From assembly GCA_021495925.1 (NCBI GenBank), contig JAKEKT010000064.1, forward strand, positions 1 through 64,000: 64,000 nucleotides of DNA. The letters run 5' to 3'. Origin of the DNA: Diplodia intermedia (Eukaryota; Ascomycota; Dothideomycetes; Botryosphaeriales; Botryosphaeriaceae). Under the pieces are notes generated by a model. That model searched no databases. It had not been told where the DNA came from and saw nothing but the letters and a program-made list of their open reading frames with translations. Numbering within the stretch: the first letter of the stretch is position 1; each line of letters opens with the position of its first letter. The translations under genes and the position numbers were made by a program. Of the stretch, positions 40,907-52,767 are shown one piece after another.

Positions 40907-42631
40907 ATGTTTCCCCCACCTCGCTATCAACGTCTCAGCAAGCAAGGCCAGCCATGGTGTCCTGGATACTTCGAATCATTCCCATGGCCCGGAATCGTGG
41001 CCGTATTCATCGCCATCGTCAGCATGTGTTCCATGGCGGTGATTGTCGTTTCTTCCGACGGAGTAGACATCGACGCTTGGCCTCTAACACGCTACCCTGT
41101 CCAACCTGCCGTGTTCCTTTCGATACTCTCCGCAACTGTCAACACATCCATGCGATACGCACTCTCGGAGGCCACGACGCTCTCCTGGTGGAAGCGAGCC
41201 CTCCACGGTACAACGCTGAGCGAATTACACAACTACTGGGCGTTTGGGGCGAGCTTGAAAGATTCGATGTTTTCCGGAAGAAAGTTCAATCTCGTAGCCT
41301 TGGCGAGCATGTTAACAGCCATGGTCGTAGTGGATGGTCCGCTGATCCAGCACTCATCTAAAGTAACAACGACGCAAGCTACACGCAACACTACTCTGTC
41401 GATACAGCTGGCATCTGGGCCTTTCCCACGAGGCTTTTCTGGCGGTACTTTGTCGCACTTCCCCACGATCAATTACTATACGAGTCCGTTTGCCCAAGTT
41501 GTCCAGGAGTACACGGCCAGGTCAGACATCCGCTTGAACTACAGTGGATGTGTCGGGGCTTGCGATACACACGTGGAAGCGCCGGGGTTCGATGTCAGCT
41601 GCACCAGAGGCAAGCGTCCGTACAACTACAAACCTTACGGCGATGACGGGGACTATAGTAAAGATGTTGGGAAAGACCATTATGCCGGGTCTACTGCAGT
41701 GGAGTTCTCCGGACGCGAAGATGCGGGTACGGTCCATGTCAACGTCGAGTACAAGACCGATTCAACCAACTGCACCGGCGATTTCACGACAGTCAACTGC
41801 ACCCTGCACATCGCAACGGTTCTATACCTCATCACACTGCGTAACCGCGTAGCCACGCTGATGCCGGCGGGGACAAACGATACAATCGAGCTGCAGGACA
41901 TCCTGTACGAAGAGCCCGGACTGGGTCTGAAGCCGTCCACCATCGGCGGGATCGCGGACGCCGCCAGCAAGGTCTTCGACAGCAGCGTCTCCTTCGACAA
42001 CGAGGGGCCCGGGTACGCCGCGACCGGCCAAGGGCGCATGGCAAACATGCACGGCAAGCTGCAACTGTCCGATTCCACCGCCTCCGTCGGCTGCGACAAC
42101 CTGACCTGGTCGGACCCGACGCCCGACGTCGTCGGCGCGCTGCGGGAACTGACGTTTCGCTCCGCCATCGCCGCGTCGAACGCGTCCACCGTGCAGCGTG
42201 TAAGTGCTGTCGATTCGTATCGGCGCACCGTCTACGTCTCGCACTACCGATACCTCGCTGCTGCGCTCGGCGTCGTCGTTGCGGACGCCTTGGCCGTCCT
42301 TCCCCTCTTCGTCGGATGGTGGGCGTTGGGCCGCAGGGCTACGATGAGCCCGTTGGAGCTTGCAAAGGCTTTCCAGAGCCCGTTGACGTCCAGTTCGAAC
42401 CAGAACGAAATCAAGGGTCTTTTGGAGAGCCTGGGGGGTGTGAGGGTCCGGTACGGGGACGTTTCTCGGAACAATGACGCTCGTGTCGAGACAGACGCGG
42501 AGAGTGAGCACGACACCCGGGGGCAGCAGATGCAGGATCTGGGTAGGCCCGCTGGAAGTGACCATCCAAGGCTGGGGCTAGGGCCACTACAGGCCACGGA
42601 AAAACCTGTGGGTGGAATCGTGTATAGGTAA
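40907..42631 (+). CDS. fungal multi-pass membrane protein with large ectodomain (DUF3176-like?)
   Basis: A 574-residue single-exon protein. Three hydrophobic segments lie near the N-terminus (about 29-50, 64-85, 128-146) and one near 447-475. Between the third and fourth lies a roughly 300-residue ectodomain with paired Cys (YSGCVGACD, NCTGDF, VNCTLH) and several N-glycosylation sites. Between helices two and three, a cytosolic loop reads LSWWKRALHGTTLSELH. This layout resembles the fungal DUF3176 family, whose role is unknown, but the assignment is tentative. The cytosolic tail is acidic and disordered. The gene sits between two HET-domain genes on the same strand. No signal peptide is cleaved by eye, because the first helix is preceded by 28 residues. 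Confidence 0.78.
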   Translation: MFPPPRYQRLSKQGQPWCPGYFESFPWPGIVAVFIAIVSMCSMAVIVVSSDGVDIDAWPLTRYPVQPAVFLSILSATVNTSMRYALSEATTLSWWKRALHGTTLSELHNYWAFGASLKDSMFSGRKFNLVALASMLTAMVVVDGPLIQHSSKVTTTQATRNTTLSIQLASGPFPRGFSGGTLSHFPTINYYTSPFAQVVQEYTARSDIRLNYSGCVGACDTHVEAPGFDVSCTRGKRPYNYKPYGDDGDYSKDVGKDHYAGSTAVEFSGREDAGTVHVNVEYKTDSTNCTGDFTTVNCTLHIATVLYLITLRNRVATLMPAGTNDTIELQDILYEEPGLGLKPSTIGGIADAASKVFDSSVSFDNEGPGYAATGQGRMANMHGKLQLSDSTASVGCDNLTWSDPTPDVVGALRELTFRSAIAASNASTVQRVSAVDSYRRTVYVSHYRYLAAALGVVVADALAVLPLFVGWWALGRRATMSPLELAKAFQSPLTSSSNQNEIKGLLESLGGVRVRYGDVSRNNDARVETDAESEHDTRGQQMQDLGRPAGSDHPRLGLGPLQATEKPVGGIVYR

Positions 42632-43375
42632 CCTGGCTCTACCAGGTGTTCATTCGAGTACATCCATGCTACAGGTCGTTCCAACGGCCTATACCGTCCC
42701 GAGACTGAATTTGGTTTCGTACTACTACCGTTGGCCTCCCTTCGTACTTTGGATTATTCTGATTACCATAAATGTAATACTCTGCCCACTGTTTTTCCAT
42801 CTTTAAAGTGCCCCTCGTGATATCTGGGCAACGGACAAACTAAGCCATCCAACAACATATTCTCCAAGCTGGTTAGTTGGTAGTGGATCGACCTGCGTTG
42901 CATGCAGGGGGTTTTGGTCTTGAGGACCTTTCCATGATATGATTGTATGTTGGAAATCAGCTGTTTTGGGATTAGCTCGGGGGCGGCCACCTACTCCTTA
43001 CAGAACCCTTTCGACAGACCTTCGCCTACGACAACTGCAACACATCGGATGACGTGGCCAACGGCCTTGGCTCTTGGCAGCGCGGCTGAGGTAACGTTGA
43101 GCAGTCTTAACGAGTAAGCCGAATCAATATGCTACCGTTATTACACCGTAAGACGCGGCAAGCATTTCTTTGTGGCAGTGGATAGTGACGCAAGCACCAG
43201 TACTGATGACCTCGATGGCAGTGGCTGTGCCGCAATGCGCAGCGCCACTATCTTTGCTGACAGCCACAAATCTGGTCTAGCGCAAGGCGCCAGCAAGTAG
43301 GGAACTCGCCTTAAATTCACCCGACGAAGCGTTGTTACGGTCCAGGTGATCCCGCGACCTCCTCGCCAGTGCAAA
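42632..43375. other. gene-free stretch
   Basis: This is 744 bases between tandem genes, with no coding evidence. It presumably contains the promoter of the second HET gene. Confidence 0.5.
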
Positions 43376-45601
43376 ATGCCGAATCTCCTCCAGGTCGAGA
43401 CTCCACACGAGTTTCCGTCGGAAGCTTCACAGAATCGATTCTACAGCTCTCACAAGCTCTGCGAAAACTGTCAACGTATCTTTCTCGAAACCCCGCTCCA
43501 TGAGCCCGGCCATGAAGCGAAGGGAAAGCACTGCGAAACACTGCACGCGCTCGAAATTTCCGCTTCCGAAGGATGCCAGATCTGTCTGATGATATCAAGC
43601 ACACGGGACCGGGAGCAGTACCGCGAATATGGCCCCACCGAAGCGTCTCCTCACCTGACCTGGAGAGTTGAAGGTGAAGGTCGGCTGGCAGACGTCCCCT
43701 CGCAACCGCTTCGCCGTCTGTACGTCGAACACGGCAATTTCGTGCGCACTCTGGCCATTCATAATCCAAAGAGCCCGGAAGAATATGATATTGCGAAACC
43801 CATAGATAGCTGCAGTACAGGTTCGGACGTCAGCCTCGGCGCTGCAGCGCGGTGGTTGTCCGAATGCCTCGCTGCCCATGCGAAATGCAGCGAGCGGTCC
43901 GTGGAGTCGACGTGGCTACCTACGCGCCTTGTCGACATTGGTTCGCCGAACACTTCACCCCCTCAGCCGCTGCGACTCATGTTGGGGGAAGACGTGGAGC
44001 CGGGGACGAAGTACCTGACCCTCAGCCATCGTTGGACGACGGAAGCGGACATGCCGAAGCTGGACCAGAGCTCTCTTGTTGAGTTCCGCCATTCCATCCC
44101 ACCCGCAGTGTTGGGCAAGGACTACCTCGATGTGGTGCAGGTGGTGCGGTTCCTGGGCTACCGCTACATCTGGATCGACTCGCTCTGCATCATCCAAGAT
44201 TCTCGAGAGGACTGGCGCCGTGAATGTTCGCAGATGGGCAAGGTCTACCGCAACACGGCGTGCAACATCTCTATGGACGCAGTCACCAGCCTCTTTTCAT
44301 CCCGCAACCCCAAAAGCCGGGAACTCATTGCCGTGCGATCCGTCCGCGAGGGGGAGCAAGACCACCAGTGGGCCGTCAGCCAGCACTTTCCGACCCAGGA
44401 AACCCTCATCGATCGGGATTATTCGGCGCCGCTGCTCCGCCGCGGATGGGTGATGCAAGAATGGTTCATGTCGCCGCGGATCCTGCACTTCGGCCACGGA
44501 CTGATCACCTGGGAATGTTGCGAGGGCTCCGCCTCCGAAGCCTACCCCGCATTCAAGCCGGGACGAGCCGTCCTGACGTTTAATCGCAAATCCGAGTACG
44601 AGGAGGAAAGACTGCAGAGCGTCCAGGATTGCCTCATGGCCTGGTGGCACGTTGTTGTGACTTACTCAAACACGGACGTGACGGTGCCGGGCGATAAGCT
44701 TCCCGCCGTTTCCGCCGTCGCAAAGGAGATTGTCGGCCACCTGCGAAGAGTGGCCCCGTTGCAAGAATCGATTGAGTATCTGGCCGGGTTGTGGTCGACG
44801 TGCTTTGTGCAGCAACTCATTTGGATATCGAACGTCGAAAGCACCGCTCGGCGACCGGTCGAGTATCGTGCTCCATCGTGGTCGTGGGTATCTTTGGATT
44901 CAACCATCGCGCCAGCACGACCGAAAGATGTGCTGGAGAAGAAGATTGTTGCCGAAGTGCTGGAGAGGACGGTGATACCGAGGGGCGAAGATCCTTTCCA
45001 AGAAGTGATTGGAGGCCACATCAAAATGCGCTGCTGGTTGTGGAAGATTCGTCCCTCGTGTCAGCTGGGCCTGTTCCAAAGCACCGATGGAGTCCAGATT
45101 CGCTATGATGTTGCTGGAGAAGGAGTCAAACCAGGCTGCATCAACGAGGGCGAGGCCTACATTCAGGGAGAGGTGTATTTGATGCCTGTTATTGTAAGAG
45201 CCAAGGGGTTCGCACAAACACTGGAAGCTGGTACGCCTGGCGGCCTGGCTCCACATGTTGCTATCCATGGCTTGGTTTTAAGCAGGGACGAGGCCGCAAA
45301 TGGCCGCTTCACAAGAGCCGGGACTTTCCTGATTGAGGTCAGAGCGAAAGCCATTATCCCCACCATCGCAGAAGAGGAAGGATTGGAGGAACGAAGAGCT
45401 GTCACCGACCAGATCGACGCCTTGGCCCTTGACGATTTTCTGGAACCCCTGCTCCGCCACGTGGGCCAGAAATTGGACTGCCATCGCCTCGAAACAGATC
45501 TGCATCCGACGGCGTACGAAACCCGCACTGAGGACGCACGCTTCAGAGCCAATGACGCCCCCCGCTGCGCGAGAAGCCTGTACACCATTACCATGATCTG
45601 A
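43376..45601 (+). CDS. HET-domain protein 2
   Basis: A 741-residue single-exon protein with the canonical layout of stand-alone HET proteins. Residues 25-80 hold a Cys pair region (KLCENCQRIF, then GCQICLM) common before HET domains. The HET domain (about 205-360) reads KYLTLSHRW, then LDVVQVVRFLGYRYIWIDSL, CIIQDSREDW and YRNTACNISMDA. The following region has LRRGWVMQEWFMSPRILHFG and, later, YRAPSWSWVSLDS, both typical of the family. The ATG at 43376 is preferred. The expected role is in non-self-triggered cell death or its regulation. It is about 2.9 kb downstream of the first HET gene but clearly different in sequence, so this is not a recent tandem duplicate. Confidence 0.94.
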   Translation: MPNLLQVETPHEFPSEASQNRFYSSHKLCENCQRIFLETPLHEPGHEAKGKHCETLHALEISASEGCQICLMISSTRDREQYREYGPTEASPHLTWRVEGEGRLADVPSQPLRRLYVEHGNFVRTLAIHNPKSPEEYDIAKPIDSCSTGSDVSLGAAARWLSECLAAHAKCSERSVESTWLPTRLVDIGSPNTSPPQPLRLMLGEDVEPGTKYLTLSHRWTTEADMPKLDQSSLVEFRHSIPPAVLGKDYLDVVQVVRFLGYRYIWIDSLCIIQDSREDWRRECSQMGKVYRNTACNISMDAVTSLFSSRNPKSRELIAVRSVREGEQDHQWAVSQHFPTQETLIDRDYSAPLLRRGWVMQEWFMSPRILHFGHGLITWECCEGSASEAYPAFKPGRAVLTFNRKSEYEEERLQSVQDCLMAWWHVVVTYSNTDVTVPGDKLPAVSAVAKEIVGHLRRVAPLQESIEYLAGLWSTCFVQQLIWISNVESTARRPVEYRAPSWSWVSLDSTIAPARPKDVLEKKIVAEVLERTVIPRGEDPFQEVIGGHIKMRCWLWKIRPSCQLGLFQSTDGVQIRYDVAGEGVKPGCINEGEAYIQGEVYLMPVIVRAKGFAQTLEAGTPGGLAPHVAIHGLVLSRDEAANGRFTRAGTFLIEVRAKAIIPTIAEEEGLEERRAVTDQIDALALDDFLEPLLRHVGQKLDCHRLETDLHPTAYETRTEDARFRANDAPRCARSLYTITMI

Positions 45602-46139
45602 TTTCGCACCACTGCGCGGTCTATTCCTTTCTCGGGATGCGCCATGAGCAATGTGTTCTTCACCTGATCTCTATACGTCAATAGTTTCGTAGGGATCGGA
45701 AGCAGATGTCAGCACTAGAGTCACTATTGAATTGATTGTTGCATTGTTTCACACCTGCCATCAAATCTGGGCTGATGTGTGCAGATCATATCCACCACAA
45801 AGGTTCGCATTAGGCAGAACCGTTGGAGCTAAGCCTCACACGGATGCTCTTCCGGCCAAAACATCCACTGCCAAATGCGCGGAGTAACTGGAAGAACGAG
45901 ATTGGCCAGTAGCGGCATGCAGCTGCACGCTCTGCCCCGCGCGTCCCGCAGTGGCCCCCACCATAATCCATGCCTACGCTCTTCGCTTATATTATTTCGA
46001 CACCTCTACAAGACAGCTTCATACATTTCTCGAATCACCTCGCGCCTTTGACGACAGCTCCGCGTTCGAGCCTGCCATTGAGCACCCTTTTGAGACTGTA
46101 GTCACCTCCCCCGAGGGAATTCCGGAAAGAGGACCAACA
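45602..46139. other. intergenic stretch, P450 promoter
   Basis: This is 538 bases between tandem genes. An open frame extends from 45951 into the P450 exon but begins upstream of a better ATG, so it is treated as 5' flank. Confidence 0.5.
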
Positions 46140-48072
46140 ATGGCGCTCGGAACGATCATGGAGCTTCCTTTGGCGTCGATTGCTTCGTTGGTAGGCGTAT
46201 CGATAGCAACGGCGTTGGTCTCTCGCATATTCCACAATCTTTACGTCCATCCTCTAGCAAAATTCCACGGGCCGTGGTACGCGGCGTCCTTCTCGCTGTG
46301 CTCGGCCATCATTTCCGTTCTTCGCATCGAACCACAGTGGCTCATGTCCTTGACGAAGCGCTACGGAAGTCTGTTTCCCTCCATACGAAATGACATGCCA
46401 TCCGCCGCTAATAACTTCACGTCCTGTCGAAGCCGACAAACCAATCCGCATCGCACCGAACCTCCTGCTCTTCCCGATGGCCTCTGCCGTCAAAGACATA
46501 TACTGGGACGCCAAATGCAACACCAAAGCCCCGCTGTACGGCACCGGCGCCCTGGGGCCCCCGCACCTCTTCACCACGCTCGACGGAGAAGAGCACAGGG
46601 CACTTCGGAAAGCGCTCGGAGGCTCACAGGTAAACACGCCAGCTCAACCCAACAAACACGCTAACACGGGGCACCGCAGTGGACCATCGGCGGGCTGAAG
46701 AACGCGTGGGAGCCGCGCATCGACGAGCTCGTGCAGCTCTTCATCCGCCGCCTAGCCGAACGCGCAGAGAAGAACGAAACCGTCACCATCTCGGACAAAG
46801 TCGCGTACGTCTTTCCACCACCACCACCCCTCGTCTTCCCTCCCTGCTGACATTGTCCCGCGCCACGCTCCTACGTTGTACAGCGAGTTCGCCGCCGACG
46901 TCATGACGATGCTGTCGTTCGGCGAGCCGTGGGGCTTCGTCGCCAACAGCCGCGACGAGCGCAACATGCTGCGCAGCTGGCGCGAGGGCCTCGACTTCTT
47001 CGGCTTCGTCGGTCGCTTCCGCTGGTTCCGCGACGTCGTCATGAAGACGCGCGTGGGCGCCCGGCTGTTCCTGCCCTCCGTCGCCGACGACTCGGGCATG
47101 GGCTTCCTGATGAGCCAGGCGGACAGCCAGGTCGCCGAGCGCGAGAGGCGTATTGAGAATGAGGGCTTCGTGCAGGAGAAGCCGGATTTCTTGCAGCAGT
47201 GAGTGATAACTCCATCTCCACCACCTCCATCTCCACCACCACCACCACCACCACCACCACCACCAAGCCCCCCAAACACTGACACCCCCGCCCCCCAAAG
47301 CTGCCTCACCGCCCGCCACCCCACCACGCAATCCCCGCTCACGCCCCTCCAAAAACGCGCCCACATCACGCTCCTCATCCAAGCCGGCGCCGACACCACC
47401 GGCACCGCGCTCGGCAGCACCCTGCGCTACCTCCTGACCCACCCGTCCTGCCTCGCCCTTTGCCGCGCCGAACTCGCCCACGCCCCCCTCTCCCCCTCCT
47501 GCATCCAATACGACGAGACCCGCGCCCACCTCCCCTACTTCATCGCCTGCATCAAAGAGGCCCTGCGCCTCAACCCGCCCGCCACGAACCTCTTCGCGCG
47601 GGTCGTGGGGGAGGGCGGGAGGGTGCTTGCGGGGGAGTGGGTGCCCGCGGGCGCGGAGGTGACGGGGCATGCGTTTGTCGTGCAGAGGGATGCGGGGCTG
47701 TATGGGCCGGATCCGGAGGTTTTCAGGCCCGAGAGGTGGGTTGTTGGGGAGGGGGATGAGAGGGGGAAGGAGAGGGTGGCGGCGATGGAGGCGGGCGGGT
47801 TTGTGTTTGGGGCTGGGCCGAGGGTTTGTCTTGGGAGGGATGTGGCGGTGTTGGAGATGTGGAAGGTGCTGCCTGAGGTGAGTTGTGACTGCACTGGTGG
47901 AGAGGGGGTGGGGTGGGATGCGGTGATGGCTGGCTGGCTGACTGCGCTTGTGTAGATTGTGAGGAGGTTTGATTTGGAGTTGGTGGGGGAGGGGCGGTAT
48001 GTCGTTGCGGGCGGTGTGGCGTATAATAAGGGGTTGGAGGTGAGGATGCGGTTGAGGGAGGAGAAGGCTTGA
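46140..48072 (+). CDS. cytochrome P450 monooxygenase
   Basis: Six exons, 46140-46368, 46433-46629, 46680-46804, 46884-47198, 47301-47877 and 47956-48072, give 519 residues, the normal P450 size. The N-terminal helix (about residues 8-28) anchors it in the ER, followed by the Pro-rich hinge (YVHPLAKFHGPW). The I-helix motif AGADTT (near residue 318), the K-helix KEALRL (ExxR), a PERW segment and the haem-binding loop FVFGAGPRVCLG with its Cys near 465 are all present. Such enzymes hydroxylate secondary metabolites or xenobiotics with electrons from a P450 reductase. No polyketide or peptide synthase gene is nearby, so no pathway can be named. Intron 4 carries a (CCA)n run. Exon 5 switches from C-rich to G-rich, and the gene ends about 200 bases before the transposon island. 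Confidence 0.93.
47214..47264 (+). repeat. (CCA)n repeat in P450 intron 4
   Basis: Interrupted CCA/CCT triplets lie inside the 102-bp intron. Confidence 0.8.
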
Positions 48073-48266
48073 TCGGTTATAGTCGCTTGCCATGGCTTTG
48101 AAATTGGTCTGCCTCCTCATGAAACCATGCGCAGGAGTATTAAAATAAAGTCTATTTACTAGTCCACATCCGAGACTATAGAGTGCCCTTCGACTTATAT
48201 AGTAAGTTTAGAAAGATGTTAAGGCCTAGCTTTTAGATATATATATAGTAACTTCTATATTTAGGC

Positions 48267-48271
48267 ATAAG
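48267..48271. repeat. target-site duplication ATAAG (left)
   Basis: It matches 63038-63042 at the other side of the outer element. Confidence 0.85.
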
Positions 48272-48419
48272 TATTAGAATTTAAATAAATAAGAATATAT
48301 TTATACACCTATTAGAGATAAGATATAAGAAGTAATAGAGAACTACTTTAAAGATCGCTTATATATTCTACTTCTCGCTAACTAAGCTATCTACTACTAT
48401 AAATACTTATATTTTAATA
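48272..48419 (-). repeat. Copia-like element, left LTR (3' LTR)
   Basis: This 148-bp unit is a direct repeat of 62890-63037. Nearly all differences seen between the copies are transitions, as RIP predicts. Confidence 0.88.
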
Positions 48420-51400
48420 TACTCTCTTCGCGTCTTATCTAATAGAAAAGTACGCGATACTAGCTATAATATTTAAGTAGTAAAATAGAAGATATATAAA
48501 ATAACTAAAAGTTAAACTTATAAATAGTAAAAAGAAAGAAAAGATAGTATTAAAGTCTTCTATAAAAACTAATAATAGTATTAAAAACTTCTACGAGAGT
48601 AGAAATTAAATCTACTTTCTAATTACTAGATATAGTAGTAGAGCGTCTTACTATCTAGCGATAGTAATATATATATAGTTAGTATAAGATAAATACTACT
48701 ATACTAGTAATTCTCGTAATTAGATAAAAGAGAAGTTACGAAGTTAATTAATAAAGTACTAGTAAGCGGGCCTATATAGCTAGTTACTTAATTAAGAAGC
48801 TAGTATTAAAAAAGAAATAAGTAAATAAATATATACGTAATTATTATATAATCGTAATCCGCGATAATAGAAATAAAAGTATAAAATTAAATATAAAAGA
48901 TAATATAATCTAAATATTAATACGCTTATTATTTCTTAAGAGAAACGAGCTTTAAGTAATAAATAAACGTCTAATACTTTTACTTAAATAATATTTTCGT
49001 TAATTTGTCCGCTACTATATCTATAATAGACGTTTATTTAAAGTAAATATTATCGGTCTATACTTTCTAGCGAAGCTAGTAGTAGTAAATATTAATATAG
49101 CGAAGCTTAATATTAAGTTTTATAGTATTCTATTTTATTAGAAGAAGTATCTACTTATTATTATATTAAATATTAATACGATATCTAGAATCGAAGAAGA
49201 TATACTTAAAGAACTATTTCTACTAGTAGTATTACTTCGTTATTTTAGAGAGAGCTAATAGCTCTACTTTTATAAAAGAGATAGTAATAATAGATTATTT
49301 AGACGCTTTCTAATCTATAGAAGTATTAAATAGAGTTATTATTAAGCTCTAATAGCTACGTCTAGTAATAACGTTACTAATATATAAGATATTACTACTA
49401 ATTATAAATACTTTATAATCGTTATCTTAATACTCTTTATAGTATAACGAGAGCTTACTAGTTTTACTAAAATAGATAAGAAGACGATCTACTAGCTATA
49501 GATATCGTATAAAGAGATTAGTAAGATAGATAGATAGTATTAAATAGATATAAATAACGTTAGCGCACGTACTAATAGCTATAAATTAGACTAAATCTAT
49601 TCGACTCTAGTATATATATATCTACTTAGAAGTCGCGTATTTATTTAGATTAAACTTTAGCTACTTCTACTCTACTAGTAGAGTAGTAGTACGCTCTATA
49701 AAAATAAGATTATACCGCGTAATAAGATTATTAATATATAACTTTTAAGAGAGCTATAGTAGTTTAAACTATCTATTATAAATAACGCGTAGAGCGAGAA
49801 ACTATTAAATCTTATTTATTACTTATATCTCGTAGCGCTTAAATAGATCTTCTTAGAATATATTTATAAAGGCCTTATCGCGTATATAAAACGCGAGAAT
49901 AACGTTATTTATAAAGAAGAATATAAATAAATAACTATTTATATAAAGATATAGAATATCTAGTACTATCTTTAGTTTAAGATTTTCTAGAGTCTAGTAG
50001 AAGTACTTTTACTATAAGATAAGTAACTTTTTTAGATCGTATAGTATTTAATTAAGTTTAAGAATAAGATCTAAAAATAATCTTATTTCTTTAGAGAGTT
50101 TAACGAAGATAATATTAGATAGCAATATATAAGAAAAGATATTAATAACGTTATATTATCTTATTTTAAGATTAAACGTATAGATTATCGTAATAAGTAT
50201 TTTAAAGATTCTAAAGACTAGCGTTACCGCGAAGATATCGTAATATAAGAATTAAAGATTATCTTATATATAGATACGCGTCTTTATCTTTACTAAATAT
50301 TTATACTTATTAAACTTATATTTAAAGATTTATTATAAAGATATAATCTTCTTATTAAGTCTTCGTATTTTAATCGTAAATATAATATTTTATACTTTTT
50401 TATCTTCTAGCTTATTTAATTCTTACTTAATCGTCTAGTAAAGAAATAGAACGAGAGAATACTTATAAACGTTATTATATTAATAAGATTTTAGTAAAAG
50501 ATTATCGCGATAAATACGCGATAACTACTACTCTAAGTAGTACTTTAGATAGAGCTCTTCTTCTATAAGACTTTCTAACTAAAAATCTAGTATTATTATA
50601 TAGTAGTTAGCGATAAGAGCTACTAGTAAGTATCTTATATTATTTATTAGTAAGTTCTATTAGAGGCTATAACTACTATAGCGAAGCTTCGTAAAGTCTT
50701 TTACTTATATTAAGAGAATTATTATTTCTTTTAAATTTAATTTAGTTTTAGTATAAGCCACGTCGAATTTAATAAGATTAGATCTAATATTAATACTTAG
50801 TACTATATTCTTTTATTTCTAGATATTCTTATACCCTCTTAGTAGCTACGACGTAGCTACGTAAAACTACTATAAAATATATCTAATTAAATCGATAGTT
50901 ATTATAAACGAGAAGTAGTAGTTAACGTTATATTTAGCGCTATTATTTACTATTATAATATATATTTAGCGATATCTTCTCGTTTTTTTATCTTTAATAA
51001 CGTTTACTTTATTAACGTTCGCGTTTATAATATCTACGCGCGAAGTTCTATTACTACGCGCGGCTTTTAGTATAGATTTAGTATTATATTAGATAGATAG
51101 TAGGCGGCTTCGACGATCTAGTAAGACTACGAGGTTCTACTACTACTACTAGTATTATTATTAAACGAGTAACTATAGTACTAAAGCGAAGTTCTTCTAA
51201 TAGTTAAGTTTAGAAGTTCTTACTAAAGATATTAACGTAAATAGATTCTACTCTACGTCTACTTTTTTATCGAAAGACGTAGAGGGTTCTTCTTTAGATA
51301 CTTAATAAAGCGTACGAGAAGTAGAGATCTAATTAATATTAAAATTCTTATTTATATAAGATTAGTAAATAGACTTCTCGTTACTACTTATAAAATTCTT

Positions 51401-52762
51401 AGAATCTAAATAAATATATAATATAATTTTATCTAGTTTCTTATTAATATCTATAAGATACTAGAAGATATTAGAATTATTTTAAAAGTATCTAATAAAT
51501 TTATTAAAAGTAACGTCTCTCGTACGAATAATCTTTAAATCTAGTAAGTACTAGATATAATAGATATTAGTAGAATTATAGTCTATAAGATAACTAATAA
51601 GAGCACGCTCTTATAGCTTATTACTATAAGAAATAAGCTTATTAAGCGCGTAGATCTTATAATTATAAATACGTAGATAAGCGACGTTAGACTTCTTTAT
51701 ATAAACTAGTTTAAAAGAGATAATCTAATTATATTACTTTATAGAGATTCTATTTAAGATATACGCTACCGCTTTAAATACTTTAGACTAGAGTAAATTA
51801 GATAGATTTATTATAACGTAAAGCGCGCGCGCTTTTATAATAAGTAAATACTTTAATCGCTCTATATAGTCGTTTTAGACTAGCGTATACGATAAGATAA
51901 TCTTCTAAATAATATCTTATTATTAAAGATTCTCTTTAAATAGATTATTAAATATTCTCTTATTATTAGATTATAGAAAGACGATTCTTCGATTTAAGTA
52001 ATTACGAATAAGTAATAGTATATTTAATATAATATAATTATACTTATACTTATTTAGATAAGTCTTTATAAATATATAGTTAGTAGCTACGTACTCTAAA
52101 TAGATAATCTACTAGTACTAGTTATATATAGAATTTATCTAAATAAGATTTATTAATATTCTAAAGAATAATTTAATTAACTTCTTCTTATATCTAGAGA
52201 ATCGCGTAATTAGCTAGTAAGTTTTACTATAAGCGTAAATATTATAGTACGCGAGTATTAAATTCTTAATAAGTACTACTTCTTTAACTATATTTAATAA
52301 GGTCTAAATAACGTTATTATTTATATAGACGAAGATATCGTACTATTATAAAAAAGATAGATTATAAGTAGTAATACTAGTCGTAATTACTATTAATTAT
52401 ACTTTTATATATTTAATAAAGAATTAATCTTTTATATAGATAAGATTATATATAAAACTATTATTCTTCTTATTATATAAGTAGTATTTATTTATATTAA
52501 TATAAACGTTCTTCTCTTCTATTTTAATAATAGAGAGAAGGTTCGCTATAAATATTAGAATATAGATAGCGTCTTTAAGAGTAATAATCTTTAACTTCTT
52601 ATCTCTTTTTATATTAATAATAACGTTATTAAACGACTTAATTAGAAGTCTATTATTATTATAGATTATAAAGTTATCTAGATTAATATTTCTCTTCTTT
52701 ATATATCGCTTTTTTATAAAGCGATTATATACGTAATATATAGATCTAGTATTAATAAGCTA

Positions 52763-52767
52763 GAAGC
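52763..52767. repeat. target-site duplication GAAGC (left)
   Basis: It matches 61388-61392 and marks where the Gypsy element entered the Copia-like element. Confidence 0.88.

Noticed and set aside
38140..45601. Two HET genes as a recent tandem duplication
   Set aside because: The HET cores share only family motifs. Their N- and C-terminal regions differ throughout.
48420..52767. AT-rich centromere or mitochondrial insertion
   Set aside because: LTR pairs, target duplications, transition-only changes and retrotransposon protein traces explain the composition.
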